Of a stretch of 64,000 bases of DNA, positions 9,318 through 17,823 are shown one piece after another. Source of the stretch: Pseudomonadota bacterium (GTDB lineage Bacteria > Pseudomonadota > Alphaproteobacteria > Rs-D84); assembly GCA_023402015.1 (NCBI GenBank), contig JAEXCU010000018.1:6047-70046 (forward strand), read 5' to 3'. The stretch's first letter is position 1; the number at the start of each line of letters is the position of its first letter. The position numbers and the translations under genes are program-made. Below the pieces are notes generated by a model. The model made no database searches. It worked only from the letters and a program-made list of their open reading frames with translations, and was not told where the DNA came from.

Positions 9318-9343
9318 TAATGCCCCGTCTGGGGCATTTTTTT
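9318..9343 (+). terminator. terminator of the tRNA-Leu/tRNA-Ala unit
   Basis: Stem AATGCCCC / GGGGCATT with loop GTCT, followed by seven T. Confidence 0.9.
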
Positions 9344-9345
9344 AA

Positions 9346-10683
9346 TTATATTTTGTTTAAGTATTTGATTTTTACTTTGGCAGACTTTTTGCCAAACCAC
9401 AACCAACAACATATGACAAACAATATTACCCGTGATGCCGGCATTGCCATCCATACCCCATTCAGGCCAAAGAAATGCGGCAGTACAAACAGGCATAATG
9501 GCAATGCAAAGAATGCGTCCCCATAAATCAGTAATGATGAATCGCGAATTTTACCCGTTGCCTGATAGTAATATCCGGCAACACGTATTACGCCCAGCCA
9601 TAAGAATGCGGTTGAACTGATAACCAATCCTTGGGCTGCGATTTGTGCGGTATTGCCATTCAGATTAAATAATTCAGGAAATACATTATGACCAATAATT
9701 GATACAATCATAAGAATAATACCAATAATAAATGCGGTATAATATCCCATGTTTCCCATTACGTTTTTGCGTAAATGCATTTTCCCACCATACAGGTATG
9801 CAACCAATGGTTGTACCCCCAGTGCCAAACCCGTCATCAGCAGCGACCCCAGTGATTCAATTGCCCCGATAACTGTGTATGCCGCCAGACCGTCCACCCC
9901 GCCATAACGCAAAGATTGAAAATTGTGTAAAAATAACATCGCGATTATTGCAAACTGATTTCCAAAAGACGGAATCCCGCTGATAACAATGTCTTTCAGA
10001 TTTTGAATTTTTAACCGGAACATTTCTGCGCAATAACGCAATTGAGTGTATTTTGTGGAAAAATATATTAATCCGATAATAGATATAATCGCTTGGGACA
10101 AAATTGTTGCGTACGCGGCCCCTGCGATGCCGCCCTTTAATGGAAATATGAAAATATAGTCCAGTAATATGTTTAGCAACAATCCGCCAATCGTCAGCCA
10201 CATTGACAATATTGGACGCCCGTCATTACGAATAACCGCGGACGTGCCCATCATTAACATTGATGCCAAACTGCCACAAACCATTATTTTGGCATAACGA
10301 AATGCACCAGACATTAAATCCGGTGTCGCCCCCAGTATTTCCAGCAAAGTGGTCAGAAAACAACCAATGCCCAGCATCATTGTGATACAAAATATAACCT
10401 GAAAACACAGCATGTTTCCAAATATTGTTTTTGCGTGTCCAATATCGCCGCTGCCCCGTGATTGAGATATTATTATTGCAGATCCACTGCCCAACATGTC
10501 CCCAACGGCGCCAAATAGCATTACCAATGGCCACGAAACCGCAACAGATGCCAGACCAATTTTACCGGCACTTTGACCGATAAAAAATGTATCAATAATA
10601 CTGTATGAACCGATAATCAGCATGCCAATCATGGACGGCAGCACATAAGACAAAAATAACCTGGTGTTTTTTGAAAATCTCAT
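9346..10683 (-). CDS. MATE-family multidrug/sodium antiporter
   Basis: This 445-residue protein has about twelve membrane segments in two homologous halves. It carries the MATE pattern of a long first helix followed by SAGKIGLASVAVSWPLVML, with DMLGSGSAIIISQSRG at the first-half loop, as in NorM/DinF-like exporters. Such proteins expel cationic drugs or metabolites using sodium or proton gradients; the substrate cannot be read from sequence. The stop lies just after the tRNA-Ala terminator on the other strand. The gene appears monocistronic. Confidence 0.92.
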   Translation of the reverse strand: MRFSKNTRLFLSYVLPSMIGMLIIGSYSIIDTFFIGQSAGKIGLASVAVSWPLVMLFGAVGDMLGSGSAIIISQSRGSGDIGHAKTIFGNMLCFQVIFCITMMLGIGCFLTTLLEILGATPDLMSGAFRYAKIMVCGSLASMLMMGTSAVIRNDGRPILSMWLTIGGLLLNILLDYIFIFPLKGGIAGAAYATILSQAIISIIGLIYFSTKYTQLRYCAEMFRLKIQNLKDIVISGIPSFGNQFAIIAMLFLHNFQSLRYGGVDGLAAYTVIGAIESLGSLLMTGLALGVQPLVAYLYGGKMHLRKNVMGNMGYYTAFIIGIILMIVSIIGHNVFPELFNLNGNTAQIAAQGLVISSTAFLWLGVIRVAGYYYQATGKIRDSSLLIYGDAFFALPLCLFVLPHFFGLNGVWMAMPASRVILFVICCWLWFGKKSAKVKIKYLNKI

Positions 10684-10836
10684 AAATTTATCCCTGTTTT
10701 AGGCAGGTGCAATTTATAAAATAAAAAATATTATCACAAGGATAATTTTCATTGCGGGCGATAGTTTTTTTTATTGAAATATATGATAAAATTTGCTGCG
10801 GCAATGGCAGGTATTGTATATTTTTACAGAATTTTC

Positions 10837-10865
10837 TTGAATATGTGATTTCAAACTGATAATAT
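10837..10865 (+). promoter_or_regulatory. promoter of the tRNA-Leu(TAA)/tRNA-Val unit
   Basis: TTGAAT, 17 bases, TAATAT, placed 14 bases before the tRNA. The same -10 hexamer and spacing occur before the other tRNA-Leu. Confidence 0.65.
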
Positions 10866-10879
10866 TGCATCTACAACAC

Positions 10880-10966
10880 GGGGATATGGCGGAATGGTAG
10901 ACGCTGAGGACTTAAAATCCTTTGGTTATTGCAACCGTGTGGGTTCAAGTCCCACTATCCCCACCA
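10880..10966 (+). tRNA. tRNA-Leu (anticodon TAA)
   Basis: An 87-base cloverleaf with acceptor stem GGGGATA / TATCCCC, a long variable arm and encoded CCA. The anticodon loop CTTAAAA, closed by GAGGA/TCCTT, gives TAA, reading UUA. Confidence 0.95.
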
Positions 10967-11059
10967 CCGATTTTCATTATGCCGCGCGCGGCGCGAAATT
11001 AAGAAAAGCGAGTACCATACGAAGCCTTGGCGAAGTGTATGGCGGTTTTTAAATATGTT

Positions 11060-11136
11060 GGATGTGTAGCTCAGTTGGTTAGAGCGCTTCGTTCACATCG
11101 AAGAGGTCGTTAGTTCGAGTCTAATCACATCCACCA
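11060..11136 (+). tRNA. tRNA-Val (anticodon CAC)
   Basis: A 77-base cloverleaf with acceptor GGATGTG / CACATCC and encoded CCA. The anticodon loop TTCACAT, closed by CTTCG/CGAAG, gives CAC, reading GUG. It is separated from tRNA-Leu by about 90 bases. That spacer holds a CCATAC/GTATGG hairpin, probably for processing of a joint transcript. Confidence 0.95.
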
Positions 11137-11172
11137 AATGTTATCGTAATTATAATTTTTCAGACCAACATT

Positions 11173-11604
11173 TTATTTTTCATATAATACAATAGATGGC
11201 AATTCGTTCAATTTTACGTAATTAAACATTTTATAATTTGCACGTCGTGCCTGTGGCGAAAGTATGTATTTTTTTAGATGGCTTTTGGGAACAAATGGGT
11301 AAAACAGAATTTTTTGATGCTCTTGGCCCTTTTCTGTCCATTTGAAGTTAAGAATTAACAATGGCGGCATAATACCCGCCTTTAAAACCTTTTCCATAAT
11401 ATCCCATCCTGCACCACGCACGACGTTGCACGGTTTGTGATTCGCGGTTTTAATCTGGGCACGGAAATTGCAACCACAACATTGAATATCACATAGCGGA
11501 TAATTTTTTGGCAGCAACATTAAATCCTTATTACAGTTTGGACATTTAATTAATTTTACAACTTCTTTTTCACCCTGGGTGCCATTGGCCTGTGTAATTG
11601 ACAT
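11173..11604 (-). CDS. solitary DpnI-like (PD-(D/E)XK) nuclease domain protein
   Basis: This 143-residue protein starts at the ATG at 11604, which has an AGGAGTG Shine-Dalgarno 7 bases upstream; a longer start at 11637 lacks this. A CPNC...CCGC zinc ribbon at about residues 22-45 is followed at once by the active-site strand. A second conserved block, FVPKSHL then SPQARRANY and NELP, lies near residues 103-130. This order matches the catalytic domain of the Gm6ATC endonuclease DpnI as I remember it (zinc Cys pairs, D...ExK, IPKxF, PTARRAG). Asp to Lys spacing is identical (D+13). The glutamate is replaced by Gln (AQIK), as in MspJI-type QxK nucleases. The C-terminal winged-helix reader of DpnI is absent. 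No methylase is adjacent. Confidence 0.7.
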   Translation of the reverse strand: MSITQANGTQGEKEVVKLIKCPNCNKDLMLLPKNYPLCDIQCCGCNFRAQIKTANHKPCNVVRGAGWDIMEKVLKAGIMPPLLILNFKWTEKGQEHQKILFYPFVPKSHLKKYILSPQARRANYKMFNYVKLNELPSIVLYEK

Positions 11605-11844
11605 AAGAAAACACTCCTTAATTAAATAAATTACCATATTTTTTTATGGTTGTAAATTATATTGCGCATCTGAAAAAACTGTGAATTTCGCATGGTGGGT
11701 TATATTTTATCTGAATCCATTAACACGACACTATGCAGATACCAATATACGCCAATCGGAAAATTATATCTATTTCTGTATGGATAATTGTTGACGAATT
11801 GTATTTTGTGTGCAAATATAATGCCGCAAATATAGGGAACACCA

Positions 11845-12492
11845 ATGAAATTAACGGAAAAAATTAAAATTGCATTATTTGGGCAACAATCGCCCCAAAT
11901 GCGTGCGATTAATAATTTTATTGAAAACAATGCATCACAAATCTTTTTGGGCCACAAAGTGTATTCTTGGGATATAATTTGCCCGCCAGACTGTAAATGC
12001 ACAATTGGTTGCATTAATTGCCACCGCCGGAATGAATTGGTGTACGGGTACAAAGGCCGAGAGGAATATAAAATCAAAATCAGTGATAATAATTCCACAT
12101 ATGAAATTTCCGCCGCATATGTCGCATGGCTGGCAACGCCGTACAAAAAAGCACTGCCCGCAGAACAGGAAAGCGATTTAAACATTTCTTTGCGCACATG
12201 GCAAATCAGCAGAAAATGCAAAAGAATGCCCGCACCAATTACAATGGATAAGAACTTTTTTCACCAAGGCAAAGGCGTTCGTGCGCAATCTGCATATATC
12301 GTGCATGTATGGCAGTTCATGCCTGGGATGAAAAATGACGGCGTTTTTTATCTGCCTGGCAGCGATATTGGACTGAAACCGACGACCGTTATTCCAGATA
12401 TGAAATCTATACGTTTTGATAATGATGCCGATGCCGAACAATTATTCTTCAAAATGCGCAAATTGTATAAAAAACAAGAAAAACAACGGTAA
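11845..12492 (+). CDS. hypothetical protein with N-terminal CxxxC...CxxC cluster
   Basis: This is a 215-residue soluble protein with no signal peptide. A Cys cluster CPPDCKCTIGCINC at about residues 46-59 could bind zinc, and the C-terminus is very basic (KLYKKQEKQR). I do not recognise the family. The ATG has AGGGAA upstream, and a TATAAT -10 sits about 25 bases before it. It is divergent from the DpnI-like gene and ends at a strong bidirectional terminator. Together the two genes form a small island of unfamiliar proteins downstream of the tRNA-Val gene, which would fit acquired DNA (inference). Confidence 0.7.
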   Translation: MKLTEKIKIALFGQQSPQMRAINNFIENNASQIFLGHKVYSWDIICPPDCKCTIGCINCHRRNELVYGYKGREEYKIKISDNNSTYEISAAYVAWLATPYKKALPAEQESDLNISLRTWQISRKCKRMPAPITMDKNFFHQGKGVRAQSAYIVHVWQFMPGMKNDGVFYLPGSDIGLKPTTVIPDMKSIRFDNDADAEQLFFKMRKLYKKQEKQR

Positions 12493-12526
12493 AAAACATC
12501 CCGCAAAATTATGCGGGATGTTTTTT
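12491..12526. terminator. bidirectional terminator
   Basis: Stem ACATCCCGC / GCGGGATGT with A and T runs on the two sides, between convergent genes. Confidence 0.88.
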
Positions 12527-12541
12527 ATTATGAATTTTTGA

Positions 12542-12859
12542 TTATCGCAGGCCCTTGGCACGGCAACATGCAGATGCGGCGGTGCGCCAATCGGAATACT
12601 GTTTGCCCGGATCGCGCAGGTCTTTCCACGCCTGCCAGCCGCTGCACTTTTTATTGGTGCCGGTTCCGGTACATTTTACATAACGACGCAGCGAACATGT
12701 TTGATTTGAAACCTTGCCGGTGTCGGTTGTGCATTTTACAACAACATTTTGATTGCGGGCATCATTTTTTCCCAATTCTTTGGATGACAGAACCTGGTAC
12801 GCGGACGCACCGCCAATGGATGCAATAACAACGATTGCAGCAATAAATAATTTCTTCAT
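12542..12859 (-). CDS. small secreted cationic Cys protein
   Basis: This 105-residue product starts at the ATG at 12859, which has a G-rich ribosome-binding site (GGGGGCAGGT). A longer frame opens at 12943 but has no such site. Residues 1-20 form a classical signal peptide ending GGASA. The mature part is about 85 residues, Lys/Arg-rich, with six cysteines in C, C, C, C and CC positions, so disulfides are likely. I do not recognise the family. It is last in the minus-strand unit headed by the prepilin peptidase gene, about 66 bases after the previous stop. Confidence 0.78.
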   Translation of the reverse strand: MKKLFIAAIVVIASIGGASAYQVLSSKELGKNDARNQNVVVKCTTDTGKVSNQTCSLRRYVKCTGTGTNKKCSGWQAWKDLRDPGKQYSDWRTAASACCRAKGLR

Positions 12860-12924
12860 ACCTGCCCCCTGATTGTTTGTTATATTTATATTATACGCAT
12901 CTGCGAAAAAAAATACAATGGGAA

Positions 12925-14655
12925 TTATTCGCGGGTGGACCACGGTTCGTCATTCATTATCAGATAATATAATTCTGAATTTTCATCACCGGGATTGCGA
13001 ATTACCGGCCGCACGACATATATGTCGATATTACATGGGTGAATATTTTCGTCTTGCTGGGTTTCCAACAAATCCTGGTAAAATTTTGCGGCGGTATCCA
13101 TTGCCTGTAAATACGCGGCGTCATCATCCGCTGCACTGACGGAATCGCCCATCCACATTAACCACATTCCATGATTTACAACATTTTCCTGGCCCTGCAA
13201 ATCGTCCGCAGACAGCAATAATAATGGTGAAAATTCAATTCCACTGGTGAATTCGCCGGTGCTGGTTTCGGTCCAATCGTAAATGCCGCCAACGAATTTC
13301 AGTGTACCATATACCAGGCCACCGGTCGCCTCTAACTTGGCCAATTTGCCGGCGTTTTTCAATGTAGACTGAAACAACCAATCGCGGATACGGCCCGATT
13401 TCATACTGCTGCGGGCAATTTTTGCGCCGCGGTTTAGAATTTTTCCGCCGGTGTTTGCAGCGCGCGCCGCACGCCATGTGCGCGCAATAATATTTCCACG
13501 TTGTGCCGCACGCAACCCACGCAATGCATGGCGATATTTGTTCAGTTCGGTGAAACTGGCGCTGGCCTGTTTGAATTGTTTAACGTTGTTGTCTGTTTGT
13601 TCCATTTTGCGCATTGTGCCGGTCAGGTTATTTACCTGGTCCAATTTTTTTGCGTATGCGGCGGCATCCGTCGCGCGGTCAATTTTTTTTAATTCATCCG
13701 CCGCGCGTGCATAATTACGCGATATTTTTACATAATCACGAACAGAATCTGTTTTGCTGAGTGTGCGCATCGTCGTGCCCAAATTTTTTAATGTGCGTGA
13801 TGCGCGCGCGGCCTTGGTCGTACCCAAAACGGCCGCCCCGCCCCCCATTGTTGCAACCGTAATTGCGACATCCAGGCCAATTTCCAAATAAGATATCCAT
13901 TGTAAATTTACATCGCCCGCCACATAGTAATCGTTGGTGTCTTCTGGGACATTTACCAAACGATGCATTGCAATATTCACCATTTCATTGTCGTTTGCCA
14001 ATGCGCTGCCACTGGTGCAGCGGTCATTTTTTGGAAACAGATTGGCGATATTATCCGCAATATATTTCAATGCGATTGTATTGTTTTTCCCATTCCCGAC
14101 AAAGTTGTCCAATGCGCCCGATTCAACGACCATTATTCCATACCATGCCGGGTCGGTGTTCGTCCAAACAGACGCATCATTCAGGGCGCCAATACGCGGA
14201 CTGGGGTCTGTGCCGGGCAAACTGCGTTTGTTTGCGGCGATTAATCTTTGTTGCAGAATTTTTGGTTGGGTTTCGTAATTTACGACAATTTCCCGTCCGC
14301 CGGGAAAGGTGGTTATCACCGGTAAAAAAGTTATCGTTTCATCCGGCGCTGCGCCGGAAATTTCCGGGCACGCCAGTACGGATTTAATTACATCCGGGCG
14401 TGAAAAGTTTGTGTAAATCCATTGCTGAATAACTGTTTCGGAATCTGATTCTGAAACTTGGTTCATTGTTTCGGCCAATGCATTTGCAAATATCGCCGTG
14501 GCGCATTGCGTATCATTCGGCGTGCGCGCCAAGATTTCATCGGTGGCAACAAAATCAGACGTACCAGGCATAGACGACGCCACATCAATATCCGCCGACA
14601 TGCATGCTGGCGTTATCATCAGCGTCAGTATAAAAGAAATAATATATTTTCGCAT
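12925..14655 (-). CDS. secreted/membrane helical protein, unknown
   Basis: This 576-residue product starts at the ATG at 14655, a few bases after the upstream stop. It begins with a hydrophobic signal (MRKYIISFILTLMI). Residues about 25-250 form a mixed domain with scattered cysteines. Residues 253-280 are a hydrophobic, glycine-rich segment (ITVATMGGGAAVLG). Residues 285-470 are strongly basic and helical, with many Arg, Lys and Ala (ARASRTLKNLG, RTWRAARAANTGGKI). The C-terminal 100 residues are acidic. No family is recognised. It could be an envelope or exported effector-like protein, but nothing in the sequence settles this. Confidence 0.75.
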   Translation of the reverse strand: MRKYIISFILTLMITPACMSADIDVASSMPGTSDFVATDEILARTPNDTQCATAIFANALAETMNQVSESDSETVIQQWIYTNFSRPDVIKSVLACPEISGAAPDETITFLPVITTFPGGREIVVNYETQPKILQQRLIAANKRSLPGTDPSPRIGALNDASVWTNTDPAWYGIMVVESGALDNFVGNGKNNTIALKYIADNIANLFPKNDRCTSGSALANDNEMVNIAMHRLVNVPEDTNDYYVAGDVNLQWISYLEIGLDVAITVATMGGGAAVLGTTKAARASRTLKNLGTTMRTLSKTDSVRDYVKISRNYARAADELKKIDRATDAAAYAKKLDQVNNLTGTMRKMEQTDNNVKQFKQASASFTELNKYRHALRGLRAAQRGNIIARTWRAARAANTGGKILNRGAKIARSSMKSGRIRDWLFQSTLKNAGKLAKLEATGGLVYGTLKFVGGIYDWTETSTGEFTSGIEFSPLLLLSADDLQGQENVVNHGMWLMWMGDSVSAADDDAAYLQAMDTAAKFYQDLLETQQDENIHPCNIDIYVVRPVIRNPGDENSELYYLIMNDEPWSTRE

Positions 14656-14665
14656 AAAATGACTT

Positions 14666-15742
14666 TTAATAAATGCCGCCGGCATTCGCCGAACCGCACA
14701 TACGCATAATTCTTTGTCTTTCGACCTGAATATTTTTAATTGCGATATCATATGGATTATTTGATACAACCGGTGAAACAGGTATGTTTGTACCATTGGA
14801 TGTACACGTATTTCCTGATTTTGTATATCCGGAAATGCAATCCCAATTCCAACAGAAATTTTCAATGTCTGGGGTATGGGTTATGTAATTATCAATTCCG
14901 GCCAATGGACCATTTTGATCGCCGCCACAGTATCTGTACACGCATTCTGGTTGCCAAAAATCATCTTTCCATAATCCGTCCCACCATGATGACTTGGTCG
15001 CATCGCCACCCTGTAAACATTGACGCACACCGTATGATTTTACACCGTCGTTTTCAACAACACAAAACATATAATCACCAATGTCGGCATAGCGTTGGCC
15101 CTGGTTAAACTGGGTATGACAACATGTAAACAATCCGGTTGCCGGATCGTTTAAACAATCTGTTTCAGAAAATAATTGTGATCCAGAAATTGCACCGCCA
15201 ACAATTGCACCACCGGCAATCGCAACACCGTATCCGATTTGTCCAATACCAGGAATGGCATTTATAACCGCTGCTCCACCGGCGGCCGCGGTTGCACCAC
15301 TGAGTGTACCTTCAAGAACATTTCCCCATGTGTGTTCTGTGTCGCCTGATGCAGAATCAATCACACCGACGGTTCCGGCAACCGCACCAACTGCGCCCAG
15401 TGCGGCACCAACCTTGGCACCCTTGGACATACCCTTCCATCCCTTGGCGGTTGTTGTTGTGCCACCAGGTGCAGTTGGGGTGGTGCCGCCCCCTGTGGGT
15501 GCTGGCGCAGGTGGCGTTGTCGGTGTTGTTGTGGGGGCAGCAGGGGTTGTTGGCGTTATGCCGGGCATGCCAGCGACATTAATCAGACGACCGGTATTTC
15601 CATCCCGCCAACGATGATCGGATATGCTTTGTACCGGCACAACATTTGCATCGTTCCACATTAAAGCATTAGCGTCATACTGTTTCCATAATGCCCCAAA
15701 TAACACAAATATGGCAAAAAATTGTAATGATTTTTTCAGCAT
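14666..15742 (-). CDS. secreted glycine-zipper, Pro/Thr-linker, Cys-rich protein
   Basis: This 358-residue product has a signal peptide (1-25, ending DANA) and a Pro/Thr/Gly linker at about 60-98. Two Gly/Ala-rich hydrophobic stretches at about 109-130 and 141-188 resemble glycine zippers of membrane-inserting proteins. The C-terminal 170 residues contain more than ten cysteines (for example DCLNDPATGLFTCCH and CVYRYCGG). The start directly abuts the stop of the upstream gene (one base). The function is unknown. The combination suggests a disulfide-stabilised exported protein that may insert in a membrane (inference). Confidence 0.78.
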   Translation of the reverse strand: MLKKSLQFFAIFVLFGALWKQYDANALMWNDANVVPVQSISDHRWRDGNTGRLINVAGMPGITPTTPAAPTTTPTTPPAPAPTGGGTTPTAPGGTTTTAKGWKGMSKGAKVGAALGAVGAVAGTVGVIDSASGDTEHTWGNVLEGTLSGATAAAGGAAVINAIPGIGQIGYGVAIAGGAIVGGAISGSQLFSETDCLNDPATGLFTCCHTQFNQGQRYADIGDYMFCVVENDGVKSYGVRQCLQGGDATKSSWWDGLWKDDFWQPECVYRYCGGDQNGPLAGIDNYITHTPDIENFCWNWDCISGYTKSGNTCTSNGTNIPVSPVVSNNPYDIAIKNIQVERQRIMRMCGSANAGGIY

Positions 15743-16639
15743 TTAAATATATTTTCCCCGTGTTTGGCATTCTGTAATTTTTTTGCCCTCTTGGCGACAT
15801 TTTTGCAATGCGGCCAAATCAGAATTTAATATATTCAGTTTTGCCAATTCCTGGGCACAATATGCACCCTGGCGTTGCAGATATGTTTCTTCGTCTTCTA
15901 TATTTAATTGTTCATATGCGGATTTGTCTTTGTATGGTGCGTATCCGGTGGCGGCGTTTTCCATGCGTTCGGAAAAAGATAAATCGGCCGCGGTGGTCGG
16001 AAAATCTGCACGGACTATTTTTTCATTTCCGGCGCCATTTTGCGATTGCAAATTGTCCAATTCTATTTTGCGTTCCAGCATTTCCTGCATCCAAGGATCG
16101 CCATTCCATGTTGGTAATTGTGGTGCATATGGATTTTGAATTTTAAATTCAGGTTCATTTGCGGCCGGATTTGGTGCCGTTGCACCCGGAAATGCAACCT
16201 GTTTATTCGTTGGTGCGGCGGTTGAATGTGTGGCCACATAAGATTGGAATTCTGTGTCAATAAAACCCGCACATGCGGTTGCATAATTATGACTGGGGAT
16301 ACTGGCCAATTGAATAATCAGTGTCGGACGCGCATCGTCCAAACTGTCATTAATGCAATTATTTCTGGATGCGCAATATGATGCAACCAATGCCGATACA
16401 ACACGTTGGCAATCACCGGTACCGACATCTACACCCTGGACATATACGGGTTGTGGCATGCGCTGATTATACGGACTGTCTGGTGTCCAGAATGGATTAG
16501 ATGAATAATTTTGAACGTTTTGTATCAGGCCGTGTTTAGACATCGGTCGGTCGGATGTTGGAAACGTTGTGCATTCTGCGCCCGTTGTTAACAACATGGC
16601 GGATAATATCATTACTGATGAAAATAAATGCAAATTCAT
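15743..16639 (-). CDS. secreted hypothetical protein
   Basis: This 298-residue product has an N-terminal signal peptide (about 1-22). It has a conserved-looking block with four to five cysteines at about 76-125 (GDCQRVVSALVASYCASR). A Pro/Asn-rich segment follows, then a charged helical C-terminus ending CRQEGKKITECQTRGKYI. The ATG has AGGGGAACGAG upstream. It lies between the prepilin peptidase gene (28 bases) and the next gene (directly adjoining), so it belongs to one transcription unit. No family is recognised. Confidence 0.75.
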   Translation of the reverse strand: MNLHLFSSVMILSAMLLTTGAECTTFPTSDRPMSKHGLIQNVQNYSSNPFWTPDSPYNQRMPQPVYVQGVDVGTGDCQRVVSALVASYCASRNNCINDSLDDARPTLIIQLASIPSHNYATACAGFIDTEFQSYVATHSTAAPTNKQVAFPGATAPNPAANEPEFKIQNPYAPQLPTWNGDPWMQEMLERKIELDNLQSQNGAGNEKIVRADFPTTAADLSFSERMENAATGYAPYKDKSAYEQLNIEDEETYLQRQGAYCAQELAKLNILNSDLAALQKCRQEGKKITECQTRGKYI

Positions 16640-16666
16640 TCTCGTTCCCCTGTCCTATTTATTTAA

Positions 16667-17137
16667 TTATAACAAAAACGCCATTGCAATCAAAGATAAA
16701 ATTCCACTGATTGCAAAGAACGGCGCAAAAGGAATGTATTTCTGATTACGCCATCTGCCCCAGGCGATACCGAATATACACGCCAATACCAACGCGATGG
16801 ATAAACCCGTCGGCCCCAGCCACCATCCACCAACCCCCAGTAATTTTATATCGCCCATTCCAATTGGGGACTGGGCGTCTGCATTTTTTTTGCGCATTGC
16901 GTAATCAAATGCAAATCCGACAATTGCGGCCAGGCCGTATCCAAACGCGGCCCCAACGGCCGCCACACGTGGGCCACATATCCATGGAAACCACGACACC
17001 ACCATCAGGCCAATTATAAATAACGGAAACAAATATGCATCCGGAATGATACGTCGGCGGAAATCAGCCACAGAAATTTGCCACAAACATCCCACCGCGG
17101 CGGCCAATAAAATAATAAAAAAGATTAACGAAATCAT
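16667..17137 (-). CDS. A24 prepilin peptidase (CpaA/PilD-type, minimal)
   Basis: This 156-residue polytopic protein has five to six membrane segments and both catalytic aspartates of A24 aspartyl peptidases: Asp25 in VADFRRRIIPD and Asp96 in GMGDIKLLG. The N-methyltransferase domain of full-length PilD is absent, as in CpaA/TadV enzymes. These enzymes cleave the leader of type IV pilin-like proteins at the inner membrane. It has a GGGGG ribosome-binding site and heads a unit of four secreted proteins. None of these shows a recognisable class III (G|FxxxE) pilin leader. Its substrates are therefore probably elsewhere, or unusual. Confidence 0.87.
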   Translation of the reverse strand: MISLIFFIILLAAAVGCLWQISVADFRRRIIPDAYLFPLFIIGLMVVSWFPWICGPRVAAVGAAFGYGLAAIVGFAFDYAMRKKNADAQSPIGMGDIKLLGVGGWWLGPTGLSIALVLACIFGIAWGRWRNQKYIPFAPFFAISGILSLIAMAFLL

Positions 17138-17210
17138 ATTTTTCCCCCTTGCCTTTCGATTCGAAACTATGCTACACTTATACCATAAAGTTTAACAAGG
17201 ATTTTTTAAA

Positions 17211-17801
17211 ATGAGCAAAGGTTGGGATAACGCGACGCTGAAAAAACTGAAAGCCCTGACGGGAAAAGGTTTATCAACATCCGAAATAGGCAAGCGTTTG
17301 GGAATATCTAAAAACGCAGTTGTGGGTAAATTAAACAGACTGGGTTGGAATTCCAAGGCCGGTGGTGCGCCTGCGGTGGCAACGGGTAAAGAAAAAACTG
17401 TTGCCAAAAAGACCACAAAAACAACAACCAAGGTTGCGACCACAAAGAAAGCGGCAACTGGCAAAGAAACCAAAAAGGCAACAACGTCGCCCAAGGCGCC
17501 TGCCAAGAAACCCGCGGCAACCACCAAAAAGGCGGCGCCTGTGGCAAAGCCTGCGACAAAAACCGCCGCGGCGCCCAAGGCGGCGAAGTCCCTGACGACA
17601 AATTTGGCGATGCACCAGCGTATTATTCAGCATTCGCTGGAAATGGCAAATTTAAAGCCGAACCAGTGTCGTTGGCCGATTGGGGACCCTGATTCAGAAA
17701 ACTTTCATTTCTGTGGCGAAACAGTTTTTGTTGGCAAACCGTATTGTTATGAACATTGCAAGCAGGCATATCAGTTTACAACACCGCCCAAGAAAAAATA
17801 A
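17211..17801 (+). CDS. gcrA: GcrA cell cycle regulator
   Basis: GcrA binds sigma70-RNA polymerase at promoters carrying CcrM-methylated GANTC sites and drives S-phase genes in alphaproteobacteria. The 196-residue product has the N-terminal HTH (GWDNATLKKLKALTGKG, then SEIGKRLGISKNAVVGKLNR). It also has the C-terminal zinc-like RNA-polymerase-binding domain (QCRWPIGDP, then FHFCG and KPYCYEHCKQAY). These are separated by an unusually long Ala/Lys/Thr-rich linker at about 50-130. A GATTC (GANTC) site lies at 17158-17162 in its upstream region. It is divergent from the prepilin peptidase and followed after 22 bases by the gene at 17824. Confidence 0.96.
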   Translation: MSKGWDNATLKKLKALTGKGLSTSEIGKRLGISKNAVVGKLNRLGWNSKAGGAPAVATGKEKTVAKKTTKTTTKVATTKKAATGKETKKATTSPKAPAKKPAATTKKAAPVAKPATKTAAAPKAAKSLTTNLAMHQRIIQHSLEMANLKPNQCRWPIGDPDSENFHFCGETVFVGKPYCYEHCKQAYQFTTPPKKK

Positions 17802-17823
17802 ATTTGTCCGTGGGGGATTAATA

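Noticed and set aside
10967..11059. Extra tRNA or small RNA between tRNA-Leu and tRNA-Val
   Set aside because: Only a CCATAC/GTATGG hairpin is present, with no cloverleaf, promoter or terminator of its own.
12860..12943. Longer start for the small secreted protein (from 12943)
   Set aside because: The added residues run into the upstream gene's end and hide a normal signal peptide; the G-rich ribosome-binding site supports 12859.
17192..17633. Hydrophobic or Arg-rich proteins antisense to gcrA
   Set aside because: They mirror the Ala/Lys-rich linker codons of GcrA and lack start signals.
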